Assembly (NCBI GenBank): GCA_958510825.1
Contig: OY294046.1
Span: 43,753,794 to 43,817,793 of the forward strand
DNA from: Brachypterus glaber
Lineage: Eukaryota; Arthropoda; Insecta; Coleoptera; Kateretidae
Direction of reading: 5' to 3'
Length of the DNA stretch: 64,000 nt
The notes beneath the pieces are model-generated. The model was not told the DNA's origin. It searched no databases and saw only the letters and a list, made by a program, of their open reading frames with translations. Position 1 is the first letter of the stretch. Each line of letters starts with the position of its first letter. A program made the translations under genes and the position numbers. Positions 45,870 through 57,743 of the stretch are shown here, in pieces.

Positions 45870-47620
45870 CACAGCAGTTGTTAAAAAAAACCGCCGCTGG
45901 ATGGAGTGACACTAGCATCAGTGAATTCTCTCAATTCTTACTTCATTAATTACCAATTGATAAAATTTACTTTAAAAGTCTTTTACGTTTTCATCGTAAA
46001 TTAAATTATTCAAATGCAACTAATAAATTAAAGTGATATTCAGATTGAGTGCACCACGGTGATCTTTATCTGAGGTGGACCCATTAGGATGGAATTAAAA
46101 ATATATTTTTTTTATACCACAATAAAATCTTTATATTCCCTATGGGCAGTAAGAAGGACAGACAGGAAAAAATTAGATTAAGAATGTAATACTATAGGAG
46201 CATGTTAACCTTCCAATATATTGCAATACCCGCACCTTTTATGGACGTTAGTACTCTCACTGAGCCTCTCAGATGCATTAAGCATAAATAGTATATTGTT
46301 TTACTAAGAGGAAAAGTGAAGCTTTGTTTACTAGTCTGTAGAATTTAACTACAGACGAGTAAAAAAAAGTGAGTGAGTGAAACATAGTATTTTTTCTTCA
46401 AGCATCCTATATATATTTTTTTTAAATATTAATTTTAATTAAGTAGTAATTCAGTAATAAAGTATGTTCTTTTTATTAAAATATGCCAATAAAATTCTTT
46501 CAAAATAAACTTAAACCTTACTTAGCTTATTTAAAATTTTTTTCGTAGGCTAAATCGTACACTTTTCGCGATTCGATGGTAACTTGTCTTATGTAGCATT
46601 TGCAATTTGGGAGAGATTTGTAGGTGTATAAACCATATATTTTTCTTCAATCATTTTCACACAAGGTTTCTGCACAGAAGTAATAAACAAACAAGTTTGA
46701 AGTATGACTGTCATCAAAGTCAAGGAGTGCTGCCGCCAGTGGTGCTCTTGCTAACTAACTTTTTTTCACGGCGTACAACAATGTTTTTTTTACTGTAAAA
46801 AAAAAATAGATCACTAGTGTGTTCAGTTATAAAATATGAACATTTTAGTACGCTTGAAGAAAAAATGATTTTTCTTATTGAAAGGGTTGAAGTCAATAAA
46901 ACTATTATTTTTTACCATTTTTATATTATTTATTACTAAACAAAAAACTTAATATTAACTAAAAATGATTTACCTTTATTATAGATGATATCAGGGAAGG
47001 CTGAGGGCTTGGGTCAAGGATTTCGCTTATTATTTTTTTATGTGTAGCCCATCCATGTTAGAGAAAAATATCTACGGGACTTTTTTCAAAACGCCCCGTT
47101 TCGAAAATATGATTTTTTTAATTTTTTTCAAAAATTTTTTTCAAAAATTTTAAATCTCTCGAAAATGTGATATTGACTTGCAATAACTCAAAAACTATTT
47201 AACCTAGAGAATTGCGGGTTTCTCCATTAAAAAAAATCATATTTTTTTATATCAAATTTTATCAAATTAGTTTTGACAGTTTTTTGTTTTTTCAAGATCG
47301 CGGCGAAAAATTTTAAGGCCATTTTTCTTCAAAAGTCCATCTTCTATTTTTTTGAAAATTTCAGGATCAACTACAAATTATGTGTATTTTATATTAAAAA
47401 AAAATTAAAAAAATAGCACTTTTTTGTTATCAAATGGTGGTCATAAGAGCTTACTTACAAAAAGAACTGCAGAGCGAGTGGGAATAAAAGACCTAGAATG
47501 GAATACTCCTCACAAATAATGAAGGATGTAGGTGTGTAGAAATTTCAGGGAAATCAAAGAAATGGCTAAGGATATGGTGGGATGAAGAAATGTTTTAAAC
47601 CAGTCTTAAAACTGATAATT
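45870..47620. other. AT-rich DNA, no gene recognised
   Basis: No supported gene; 47100-47420 is rich in TTTTTTCAAAAATTTTT runs. A short protein-like scrap is listed separately at 47530-47602. Confidence 0.5.
47530..47602 (+). pseudogene. Possible scrap of a LINE (endonuclease-RT linker)
   Basis: The plus frame reads SGKSKKWLRIWWDEEMF then stop. The W-W-D/N-E-E pattern resembles the linker between endonuclease and reverse transcriptase in RTE-like LINEs. It is too short to be certain. Confidence 0.25.
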
Positions 47621-47621
47621 T

Positions 47622-48272
47622 GCTACGCCACGCATTCACTATTCACAGTAAATGGTATATTGCATTTTTCCAAATACATACTTAAAAAAAATACTTAAAA
47701 AAAATCAAAAAAACCTTGAAAAAAATTTCAGATTTTTTCATTTTTTTTTTCTTTTTGAGAAATAAATTGAATTTCGTTTTTCGCAAAAAGAAAATTGAAA
47801 AATTTAGATTTTTTTTTAATTTTCTTGTTGCGAAAAAGAAAAAATTTTAAATTTTTTTTTTGAAGTTTATAGTATTTTATTATTTTTTAAATGACTTTTT
47901 GGTTTTCGGAGGAATTACTTTCAAAATTGGTGGAATTGATCCTTATAAGTAATTCTTAAAAAATTTACGTTAATCGGAATTTTCTTTCAGCTTTTTTCGA
48001 TTATTTTACCCCCCCATAACTTTTTTGTTTTTGAGTGGATTACTTTAAAAAATAATAGGGATCTTTCCCTCGTCAAGTTCTTATTTTTACTGAAAATTTT
48101 AAGTCCATCGGATTATTCGTTCTTGAGTTAACGTGTCTACAAAAAACGTGACACCGGACAGGCGCGTCTGTCCGTCTGTCTAGATATACGAAACACATTT
48201 GTATCCAAGAATTTTTTGTCTATAACGTGTTTTGACAAATTCGAAATTACAGTATAATACTATTCTAGCTCT
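47622..48272 (+). mobile_element. Family B copy
   Basis: CGCATTCACTATTCACAGTAAATGG, poly-A/T, ACCCCCCCATAACTTTTTTG, GTTCTTGAGTTAACGTGTCT at about 48119, GTCTGTCCGTCTGTC, TATCCAAGAATTTTTTGTCT and TTCGAAATTACAGTATAATA. The head before CGCATTC is lost. Confidence 0.8.
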
Positions 48273-48474
48273 AATAATAAGAAACACCCAATGGGTTTCG
48301 ACGGGAATCAGTTTGTATATTTGGTCTAAATTTGATAGATATCCATAGATATTGAAATAAATCATATAGAAAACTAAGCATATTCCCAATACAAACCTTT
48401 AGAAAATAGAATCCCATAGACCCAATAGAAACCCATTCAAATACTGAAAAAAGGATCAGGTTAAAAAGTCCAAA

Positions 48475-48640
48475 CCAGATTAATAATTATAATTAAATGG
48501 AACAATTATTTTTCTGGTTTCTGCAACCAGAAACCTGGTAAGGACAACAAAATAAATTGTCATTCTTGCCAGATCCTTAAAATAATTTTGTTTCTGGTAA
48601 TCACAATAAGTTGAAACAACCAGAAAAGTAGATGATCTGG
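48475..48640. repeat. Cluster of AACCAGA/TCTGGTT words
   Basis: TTCTGGTTTCTGCAACCAGA is a perfect hairpin near 48515. Further copies (CAACCAGAAAAG, GATCTGGTTAAC, AACCAGATTAAT) follow in both orientations up to the TTAA of the next element. Confidence 0.5.
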
Positions 48641-48829
48641 TTAACCCATTAAGGACCACCGTCTAAATATTCATACAGATTTACAGATTTTATTTTAAAA
48701 TTCATGCAGTTTCCAATTTATTTATTTATGGCTTAGCAAAAATTATGATTTTTCATTTCTAGCGAGTAAATTGTTTACATTTTGCAACCAATCTCGTTTA
48801 ACAACCGAAAATTAAAAAAAAATAATCTG

Positions 48830-49217
48830 CTGGTTTGTAATAAAACTCTGATTTTTTGGCAGGTTTTAATGCGTCACTTTATTTTATCGCTAACGTTTCT
48901 CCCCTCTTTGGGGGCTTTATTAAAGCTAAAAGATAACAACTATTGTTAATAATAATAAAATAATAAACATGTTACATGTTTTTTACGTCGAACGAAGCTT
49001 TTAACCTACATATTTTCGACATGGTGTCCACACCAATTTTTATATTTTAATGTAATATTTATTGTTTTTATGTTTGTTAAAGGTTCCTTGTCCATAATAT
49101 GTTCAATTTAATAATATATATGATATGATACGCTCATACAATTTTAGGTAAGAAATTTACCTGTTTTACCTGAAAATGGGATTCAATACAGTCAAGAAAA
49201 TATTTTGTTATATATTA

Positions 49218-49252
<35 letters not shown>

Positions 49253-49377
49253 AATAGTTGTTATCTTTTAACTTTGATAAAGCCTCCACAGAGGGGAGAA
49301 ACGTTAGCGATAAAATAAAGTGAAGCATTAAAACCTGCCAAAAAATCAGAGTTTTATTACAAACCAGAAAATTACAT
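48830..49377. mobile_element. Inverted-repeat element N with GAAACGTTAGCG motifs
   Basis: CTGGTTTGTAATAAAACTCT to about 48955 is mirrored from about 49243 to 49377 (AGAGTTTTATTACAAACCAG). Both arms hold GGGGAGAAACGTTAGCGATA (inverted in the left arm), next to a GATAAAGCC...GGGG stretch. The spacer ends in (ATT)n at 49217-49248. The arrangement recalls the inverted termini at 55402-55596. Confidence 0.78.
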
Positions 49378-49494
49378 TCGAAGTTTGGCAACCTATATGG
49401 TATTTACCTACAAAAAAAATTGTTTTTTTCTAGTAAAAATTACTTATTTTGACTAATAATAGTAATATCTAATAATTATATATACAGGGTGTAA

Positions 49495-50193
49495 CAGAGT
49501 CGCATGTAGATATTTTAAAGAATGATTCTACATTAAAAAATATGAAAAAAGTTCCTATAAAGGTTGGTCCGGAAATAAGCTACGGCTCTTCAAAGATGTT
49601 ATATAGAATGGGAAACAAAAAAAGCATCAATAAAATTTTAATGCTGCAGGGTGATTCTTCATTTAAAACTAAGCAAAAAAGTATGCTTTACCAAAACACC
49701 TAAATATTAAAGGAGTAATGGCCTTTTAAAAAGTAACGGTTTTGGTGGTACAAAATGTTACTTCCTCCTAATTGTATTTTTTATAACGGTTGCTCCTACA
49801 GTGTTACACTATATGACATTTTTTATGTATTTTTACTGAAGGAATCTATATTTTTACAAAAAATACAAATACATACACATAAAAAAGTTTGGGGCAAAAA
49901 TGTGTTAAGCCTCACATATTTTGTCCGTCTAGGCACGCCTCTGGATAAATTCAAAAAATTAATTAACACGAACTTATTGCCCTTATTAATACTAGTATAC
50001 GTGCAAAAGCTCGTCGCTCTAGCTGAAAGGGTACCAGAGTTATTAAATAAAAACCTTATTTTTATTACAATTTTAAAGGGCCGTAGCTCCCGTAGGGCTC
50101 ATTTCCGAAACAACCTTTATAGGAACTTTTTTTCATATTTTTTACTGTAGAATCATTCCTTAAAATATCTACATGCGACTCTGTTACACCCTG
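49495..50193 (-). mobile_element. Family A foldback MITE, reverse orientation
   Basis: TA, CAGGGTGTAACAGAGTCGCA ... inverse TGCGACTCTGTTACACCCTG, TA. The interior (GTGCCACC/GGTGGTACAAAATG, TAACACTGTAGG word) is inverted relative to the copies at 40012 and 45030. The 131-residue plus ORF at 49755-50150 is a chance frame across this repeat. Confidence 0.9.
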
Positions 50194-50239
50194 TATATTT
50201 CATATATTATTTAATAAATTCATGTCCTTAATGGGTTAA

Positions 50240-51285
50240 TGCGTTTCAGGGTTTGACTAATCAAAAATAGTATTTTATTCTGCAGTTTTACAAAATTGTT
50301 TTAAATTTGGATAAATTTTACGACATTCCAAATTAAAATCAACGTGGTTTTATTGAAAAAACTAAATGCCATACATTTTTGTATCATATGCTATGACTGA
50401 ATTATACGATGGTAATAGAATTTTATAGATTTTAAAATTTTACTGTTGCATTCAGACAATAACATAACTGCAGTTTTTACAGTTTTTTATTACATAGTCG
50501 TTACCATTTTAGAACTACAAAATAAACTTGAATATTTTAGTCGATAATGGTTTAATATTTATAAAGTTTAACACACAAGTAGACAGTAGGTATAGTCAGT
50601 GTCAGATCATGTTGGCCTACCGTGCAAAGAAACAAGGTAGCATTTTCAAAAAAAAAAAAAAAAATGGGTTGAAATTTTTGTATAGTCTAAAAAGAGTAAC
50701 AATGTAAAGTTTTAAGACAATTAAATCATTATGATTTCATAAAAAATCCTTCCGCACACAAAAAATATACTTTAAATAAATGCGGAATATGATTTTCTTC
50801 TCCAAAAGCTGCGGAAAAAATAATTCAAGATCAAGATCAATTTCAATCAAAATTACATTACGTAATGTATGCAATGGCTTAGCAAAAAAAAAATAAATAT
50901 AAAATAAAAATAAATTCAGTCCGATCTGATGCATTTTAAAAATGTTTGTTTAGCGTTTGACTCTCATTTATGGTAGAAATTCGTAAATTTTAGGGGCAAT
51001 TTTGGAGATTTTCGGCACCGGTTAAATTCTTTTGATTATTTTAAAATTTGGCCCTTAATTTTGTATGCATAAAAGTAAAAAAATTAGATTTAAAGGCCTT
51101 TAAATATTTCACTTATACAAAAATTACAGAAAATTTTCAACGATTTTTTACTATTTATGGGTAATTTTAAGAATTTTAGGGCCCAATTAGGACCCTTAGA
51201 AAAGTTTGATGACTCATATTTTTAGAGTTTTCTATTTATACCTAAATGAAAATTTTAAAACAAAAAAAATATAAGGTTCACCCTA
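50240..51285. other. AT-rich DNA, no gene recognised
   Basis: No ORF or repeat border was recognised. Confidence 0.5.
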
Positions 51286-51288
51286 CTG

Positions 51289-51547
51289 TGGGAGATTTAG
51301 CTCAGTGGTCAATGGCATCGATATAGCCTGACACTGATCTAATGATCGTGAGTTCAAACCTCACTGGCGCCGATTGCCTTTTTCAGTTAATTAATAATTG
51401 AAATTTGGCGAAGGCGTACTCCCTAGATATATTGGTTCGAAAGTCAATTAAAGCCGGTGGTTCCTCTACTACTAGCCCACACAAGTCCTGGACTTAGGGG
51501 ATGCTTAATTAAGTAGAATAGTACGAGGTTAAAAACAAACATAAACT
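51289..51547 (+). mobile_element. tRNA-derived SINE, copy 2
   Basis: Box A TAGCTCAGTGG at 51298-51308 and box B GTTCAAACC at 51352-51360 form a tRNA-like head. The body (TTTTTCAGTTAATTAATAAT, CTAGCCCACACAAGTCCTGG) is as in the minus-strand copy at 625-910. The tail is TTAAAAACAAACATAAAC. Confidence 0.9.
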
Positions 51548-51549
51548 GT

Positions 51550-52040
51550 AGCATACAAGATGGAGAAAAGTCATGTGATATTTCGGTCAAAATACAGAAA
51601 AAATACTTGACCTAACTTCCCAGCGGCATTTTTGTTCAGTAATTTATTAAATTATTCATTTTAAAATGGCATTTCTTATAAAGGATAATAGTAGTTTCGA
51701 TCGCGATAAATGTTATATTTAAAAATATTACCTAACGTAAAATAATAATTTCACGGAGATTTTTATATTTTAATGGAAACCTTGCGAAAGTAAATTAAGA
51801 TTATCTCGACACATTCTTAGACTTAACTTCATAACTACCTGCAAATAAAACTTTACGACATAGCACCTAATTTAAATATTTATATGTTTGTGCCGTTAAG
51901 GCAAATAAAGATAACGCTAAAAATCAGACTATATGGCGCAGTGCGTTTATAAGAAAGTTTAAAAATAAAATTATATGTTTATCATGCTTTTTCATTTTAA
52001 AATTCTAACAAAACCTTGTTATAAGTATTATCCACAGCGT
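51550..52040. other. AT-rich DNA, no feature seen
   Basis: No ORF, repeat or RNA was recognised. Confidence 0.5.
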
Positions 52041-52043
52041 CTG

Positions 52044-52725
52044 TCCTAGAATATGATTATACGGTAGTTTCGAATTATCAAAAATTTCAAAAATTGTTAT
52101 AGACAAAAAATTATTGGATATAAATTTGTTTCTTGAAAAAATAAGCAACTATTTTTTTAGATGTCCGTCGGTCCGTCTGTCCGTCCGTCTGATGTCAAGT
52201 TTTTTGTGGAAACGATACCTCAAAAATGAATAATCCGATTGACTCGAAATTTTCAGGAAAAATCTAAGAGGGGAAGAACCCTGTTGTTTTTGAAAGATAT
52301 CCAAACAACAAAAAAGTAATGTAGGTAACTTTTAAAAAATCGGAAAAAGCTGAAAAAAAAAATCCGATTAAAGTAACTTTTTTAGGAAAAATTACTTTTA
52401 TTACAAAAAAGTTATGGAGGGTTAAACTTTTTAAAAAATAAAAAAAAACAATCTTTTTTTTTTTTGTTTTTTCAAAAAACAAAAAAAGAGTTTTTTTTTT
52501 AATTTTTTTTTTCAATTTTTTTTTGTTTTTCGAAAAAAGATCTTATGTAAAAAAAATACTTAAAATTTTTTTTATTTATTTAATTATTATTTTTTTTTTA
52601 AATATATATATTTTTTTTTTGAAAATATATATATATATATTTTTTTTTCTAAGAAGGAAATAAAATAAAGGTTAAAAAATGTGAATAATACAAAATGGAA
52701 TGGGTAGCATTACTTATCTTCTTAC
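52044..52725 (-). mobile_element. Family B copy
   Basis: TATGATTATACGGTAGTTTCG, AAAAAATTATTGGATATAAA, GTCCGTCTGTCCGTCCGTCT, ACGATACCTCAAAAATGAAT (decayed core), poly-A/T, and the inverted head AAATGGAATGGGTAGCATTA at 52693. The minus ORF 52264-52515 is low complexity. Confidence 0.78.
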
Positions 52726-53205
52726 TCTTTTCTTTGGCTTAAAAGCTTAATCATATGAAGTCCCAAAAGGGACAAAATAAAAAAAAAGTTAAAATTTTAC
52801 ACTAAAACTTCGAAAATATTACAATTAAAATTTTTGACTCACATCTCGAAATTTTAAAATTTTACTCTAAAAGTCGACTTAAAATTTAAAAACAATTTCC
52901 ATAAAATTTCGGCTTATTTTGACTTAATTTTAAAAAAGTTACAATTTTATGATTTATAACACGTAATTTAAAAATGTTAAGATATGAGTTAAAATGTTAG
53001 GGTTAGATTTGTCACTTCTAATTTCAAAATTTCGAAATTAAGGTAAAATTTTGAAACTTCTTTTGTTTTAATTAAGTCACATAGGGTTCGTAGTTGTTTT
53101 AGTTGAAAAGTAAGTTACGTTATACTTGAACCTATCCCAGTATTGCGAATGACCTATTTCTTTTAATTTTTCCCGGGAAAGTCTTGCGTAATTAAAAAAA
53201 AATGC
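52726..53205. other. AT-rich DNA dense in AAAATTTT-type self-complementary words
   Basis: From 52790 to 53065 the words AAAATTTTA, CGAAATTTTAAAATTTT and TTCAAAATTTCGAAATT recur every ~20-30 bases. No gene. Confidence 0.45.
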
Positions 53206-53249
53206 TTTTTTAACGTTACTCGACTTTTTATTTCCAAAAAAGAGGAATT

Positions 53250-53425
53250 TCGTCAAAAAAATCTGTCTGTCGTTCCATCTGTTGTTTTTTCTGTCTGTCC
53301 GAAAAATTTGTGAGCACGATAATAACCAAACGATAACTCGGAAACGCTTTGAGCTAAAGAGTTCATATTTATATTATAAAGGCCATAGGTCCAAACATCT
53401 AAGTTGTCACTAGGGTGGGGAAAGA
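53250..53425 (-). repeat. Family Dt block
   Basis: CTGTCTGTCCGAAAAATTTG, GCACGATAATAACCAAACGA, TAACTCGGAAACGCTTTGAG: the inverted, decayed core. The minus ORF 53253-53447 is a by-product. Confidence 0.6.
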
Positions 53426-53469
53426 AAGTAGAATGGAGTAAAATCATAAAGAAAAAATAGAAAACTTCT

Positions 53470-53850
53470 CCTATTCGACTCTAAAACAAAAAAAAATAAA
53501 AAAAAATAAAAATATAAAAAAATATAATAAAAATACATATTTTTTTTTTATTTAAAAAAATATATATATTTTTTTTTAATTTTTTTGTTTTTTAAAAATA
53601 AAAATTTTTGAAAATAAAATGATTTTTTGTTTAAATGAACCTACAGGGAAAAGTATTTTTTTATCCAGTTTGAAAATTCATTCATGGTTCTGAACGTCTG
53701 AACTTCTTATAGTGAAGTGGTTTATTATAAAATAATTAAAAAAATTAAAAAAAATAATAAAAAAAAAAATTAAAAAAAATAAAAAAAAATAAAAAAAAAT
53801 AAAAAAAAAATAAAAAAAAAATTATTAAAAAAAAAAATAAAAAAAAAGGC
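53470..53850. repeat. Low-complexity (A)n/(AATA)n tract
   Basis: Nearly pure poly-A with T interruptions; no coding potential. Confidence 0.9.
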
Positions 53851-53881
53851 TTATAATCGACTTTTTAAGTCGATTATAAGC
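53849..53881. repeat. Perfect 15 bp hairpin
   Basis: GCTTATAATCGACTT, loop TTT, AAGTCGATTATAAGC, at the end of the A-rich tract. Confidence 0.9.
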
Positions 53882-54257
53882 TTTTTTTAATTATTTTATA
53901 AAGTATTTTTTTAAGGATTAGAAAATAGATTGATGGAATAATAAAGTATTTTTTTGTTAGCAGTATATTTTGTGATTAAATGAATTTTTTTTCTGTTATT
54001 TGAATAATTAATTTTGTCCTTTTGGCACAAATACTTTAACGAGTTTTATAATAAAAATATTGATATTGCCCTACGGTTTAAACTTACTCCATTATGCATC
54101 GCGATAATGTTATATATTATGAACACTTTGTGGCATAAATAAAGCATGCCGATTTTCTTGGAAAGTTCATAATACTGAACATGACAGCATTTCAAAGCTC
54201 TAGTTTTAGGTAATACAAAGATTTACTAACCTACTTTTAATTCATTGTATTAAAATA

Positions 54258-55059
54258 CACGGTGCTTTTAAAATAGCTTCAACAATTTTAAGAGGTAATT
54301 CTATATGAGAAAATATGAAAAAAAGTTCCCATAAAAATATCTCTAAAGATGGGTTGTAAGGGCCATACAACCCTTTATAAGGGACTAAATAAATCGTTTC
54401 TTTTTATTTAATAACTAAGGAAACCTTTGAGATATAGTAACGAGGTTTAGCACGTGATCTAATTTTAATAAGGCCTATCTTTATGTTATTTTCGTGTGGT
54501 TATTTTAACTAGACGCGTGTGAAACGGAAAGGCCTTATCAGTTTTTTTCCCCAAACTTTTTTTGTGTATTTTTTTGTATTTATATTACTGGATCATGATT
54601 CCTTTGGTAAAAATAAATAAAAAAGGTATTCTTATTGAAATACTGTAGCAAATTTTACGTTTTCGGACCTATATTTTATAGTTTAATTTTTGGTCCTCGA
54701 AATGTGAAATTTTACCTTGAAATGAATTTTGCTCGAAAACGGTTAGTACCAGGAGTACCTTTTTTATGTATTTTTACTTGAGGAATACTTGAGGAATACT
54801 ATTCTAATAATAAAAAATTTTGCAGGCCCCTGGTTAAAATAACTACTAAAAAATAACATACGAAGATAGATTAGATCAAGTGCAAAACTTCTTTGCTATA
54901 CCTCAAAGAATTTCTTAGATATTAAATAAAAACCGAATTTTTTAGCTGCTTTTAAAGGGGTGTAGTTCCTTGACGGCCCATTTTTATCTTTTGTTTATAG
55001 GAACATTTGTTCATATTTTCTAATGTTGAATTACCCCTTAAAATTATTGAGGCACCGTG
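54258..55059 (+). mobile_element. Family A2 MITE, 802 bp, TA-flanked
   Basis: CACGGTGC at the left and GCACCGTG at the right, with TA at 54256-54257 and 55060-55061. Arms contain AAGAGGTAATTCTATATGAG and AATTACCCCTTAAAATT. The interior is related to 22735-23255 (ATTTAATAACTAAGGAAACC, CGAGGTTTAGCACGTGATCT). Confidence 0.82.
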
Positions 55060-55401
55060 TATCATTTAAAATATTTAAAGTTATTTCTATAATATTTATC
55101 AAGTTACAGAAAATTATGAAACTTTATATTATGTTATTACTTTAAGAAAAAATGTTCCTTTAAAAAACACGTTGTATAAATGTGTTGCACCGTCGCGAGG
55201 TTTCAAGAGCGAAAATAGTATATTACACACCGAGTACGGGAAACTAGTTTTTAGAGGACGAGAGTGCGTTTTTTTTACCAGCGCAGCCGAGTAAAATAAG
55301 CACTCGATGTGCACTGAAATGGTTTGGGTCTAGGTGAGTATACTATTTTTCCTACGACCTAAAAAAAAAACGCAAACATTATCTTAACATTATTTATAAA
55401 A

Positions 55402-55596
55402 AACTTTCACTTTCGGGTTTAGACCGTGTTAATGGATTTTCACTTTCCGACGTTTCGTCTCTTACTACTAGAGACATCTTCAGGGATTAATCTGAAACTG
55501 TTTCAGATTAATCCCTGAAGATGTCTCTAGTAGTAAGAGACGAAACGTCGGAAAGTGAAAATCCATTAACACGGTCTAAACCCGAAAGTGAAAGTT
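55402..55596. repeat. Perfect 195 bp palindrome (97 bp arms, 1-base spacer)
   Basis: Every base of 55402-55498 is complementary to 55500-55596 about the T at 55499. Each arm carries CTGAAGATGTCTC, TAGTAGTAA, GAGACGAAACGTCGG. Such complete identity implies a very young inverted duplication, gene conversion, or an assembly chimera. Confidence 0.93.
55500..55560 (+). ncRNA. Hammerhead-ribozyme-like motif (mirror copy on the minus strand at 55438-55498)
   Basis: CTGAAGA (55515-55521) fits the hammerhead core CUGANGA. GTCTC/GAGAC (after one extra T) pairs as helix II with loop TAGTAGTAA, followed by GAAAC (55542-55546) and a GTC cleavage-type triplet (55547-55549). TCC before the core can pair with GGA after it as helix I. 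ACGT between GAAA and C is self-complementary, as in hammerheads that work as dimers. The unpaired T after CTGAAGA is a departure from the consensus. Penelope-like elements are known to carry such ribozymes. Confidence 0.35.
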
Positions 55597-55861
55597 CTTT
55601 ATATCTTAATGGCCGTGAAAGCTTAAAATCTATTAACATTATTTGTCAATTTGAGGTTATGTGCTTTTACTTTTACTATATTTCTGACAGCCGATATGTA
55701 AAATCAGCTGATCGTTAGGTCAGGCCCATGACAACGGATGGAAAATACGCACTAACTACTAACTAGGTCGTAGGAAAAAACAATTGATTGTATCCAAGGT
55801 AATGTCAAAATGAAAAATTTAAGGTTAGCTTTACTTACAAGCAGCTTTTTTAGCCATCTTG

Positions 55862-56150
55862 ATGTTTGAGGTTAGTTTAAGTAAGATATACCAAAAGGAC
55901 AGTGAGGATCTCTAGCCAAGGTACAAGAGGTACCACTATTGCTTAAATCATGACAAATGTGGTAGAGAGTTAAAAAAAAAAAACATTTTTTTTTTAAGTT
56001 TAAGTTAGATGTATCAAAATGACAGTGAGGATCACTAGCACATTTTTTTAAAGTTTAAGTTAGATGTATCAAAATGACAGTAAGGATCACTAGCCAAGGT
56101 ACAAGAGGTTCCAATGTGGTAGAGAGATAAAAAACATATTTTTTATTTTA
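55862..56150 (+). repeat. Degenerate tandem repeat, three units
   Basis: GACAGTGAGGATCTCTAGCC (55898), GACAGTGAGGATCACTAGC (about 56021) and GACAGTAAGGATCACTAGCC (about 56079), each preceded by AGTTAGATGTATCAAAAT-like text. Units one and three continue into AAGGTACAAGAGGT and GTGGTAGAGAG. Confidence 0.75.
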
Positions 56151-57740
56151 AATTTTAATCTGAATTTAAAGAAAATTAAATAATATCTAGTTTTTTCCTA
56201 TATTAAACACTGGATCCATAGAATTAACTTAATTTATGTTAGAATGTTTCCAGGTAGCGTGAGTTAAAGTCTTTTATATTAGTTTAAATTATGTGCTAAT
56301 GCACGGACTTTGTTAATTTGTTGATATTGTGGTAGTTTGTCAACGCAAATTTACCTCTACGTAAGTAAACTTTAGCTATTTAGCTAAGGTCATTAGATCA
56401 GGAGAAATAAATAATTTAGTTAACTAAAGCTGGTTAAGTTGAACTTATGAAGTCCTAATAAATAATTTCTCATATTTTTTTATTTTGACATTAATCAGTT
56501 TTCAGTCAAACTGTGTACAGTAAATTATAAACTCAACTCAGAATCTATCTGCGTAAAAACTGGATTAAGACAGCTACGATCAGTGGTTTAAAAATTTACT
56601 TTTAGTGATATTTCTATTGAGTCATTCCGTCGTTACGTACGTTACATTCGTACAACTTAATTTAGACCTCAGAAAATTACTCGATATTTCATTCATTTGT
56701 ATTTCAGGTTATAATCCTTACAGGCACTTTTTTACATCTTTTAGTTTTCTTATATATTTAATAATCAATTAGGCAAAAAAATAATAATGCAGCATATGAT
56801 CGCGTTTCGTATGTTACATTTGGAAGTACACTTATGCAAACGATAATGAAAATCTGCTAATATGATTTTGATTTTGACAACTTTTTTCTAATTTAACCGA
56901 TCTTGTATCTCTTAGAATAACAGAGATGCCCATTGTTTCATTTGACAAAGAGTTTGTAAATTCATGACTAAGTTATCTTTTTAAGCACTTTTTTCTTCTT
57001 TTTACAATTTAGCTTTTTGCTTTTTGGTTTCTTTTTGTGGATATGGTTTTTAGAAGTTAGTTTTTAGTTAAATATAGATAAATTTAATATACAATATGTT
57101 TTTACCCCAAAAAAATAGCGGTTTATAGAAAGACAGCAAGCACGAGTCTTTTTGAGCACAGAAGAGCGTATACCTATTGTTCCCAATAATTAACGTAATT
57201 TTTCGTTTTATAGAACTAAAAATTAAGTTGGACGCTGAAAATGCTTAAGAAGAAAAAATAAATCGACAAAAAAAAATTGCGCAAAATGTCATAACTATGC
57301 TTGCAAAGAGCACGAGTGACTAAAATATTACATTATTTCGAGTCAATTTTTTTAATATATATTTTTTAAATTCAGGTGTTTTTTATTTTTTTTTTTTGTT
57401 AATGTACATGTTTTTAAAGAAAAAATGTTTTAGTTTCAGAAAGTTGGTTTAGTTATTTTTTAGTTATTTTTTACAAATTACCCTACTGTATGTATGTTAA
57501 AATTCCATATTATTTTTCTTTTAACCTTAACAGTTACTAAAACATTATTAATTTGAAAAAAGTATGTAAATAACTTAAACCCATTAAAGAATATATCATA
57601 TTTGGTTTTTAAAAAATCTGAATGTATTTTTTTTCAACAAAAAATAAAATGGTAGACTGCCTGACTAAACTCGTAACTAAAACATGCGCGCCTAACGAGG
57701 GGTTAAACAAATGAGCATCAACTTAGATTCTGCGCAGAGT
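56150..57740. other. AT-rich DNA, no gene recognised
   Basis: No ORF or repeat border was recognised. An isolated GAGGGGTTAA at about 57697 looks like a TTAA-element right end, but no partner was found. Confidence 0.5.
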
Positions 57741-57743
57741 ATA

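Larger units (their letters stand above)
48644..50235. mobile_element. TTAA-flanked (piggyBac-type) element, 1592 bp, hosting two insertions
   Basis: TTAA at 48640-48643 and 50236-50239 flank CCCATTAAGGAC and GTCCTTAATGGG. It carries inverted-repeat element N (48830-49377) and a family A MITE (49495-50193). Without these, only a few hundred bases of noncoding DNA remain, so it is non-autonomous. Confidence 0.88.
55345..55777. mobile_element. Inverted-repeat element with TTTTCCTACGACCT ends
   Basis: ATTTTTCCTACGACCTA near 55345 is mirrored by TAGGTCGTAGGAAAAAA ending near 55777. It encloses the perfect palindrome 55402-55596. The plus ORF 55521-55718 reads through the palindrome and has no homology that I recognise. 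Confidence 0.6.

Noticed and set aside
49755..50150. 131-residue plus ORF, with similar peptides at 19242-19424 and 40516-40713
   Set aside because: All lie in family A foldback MITEs; similarity is DNA repeat similarity and frames differ or break between copies.
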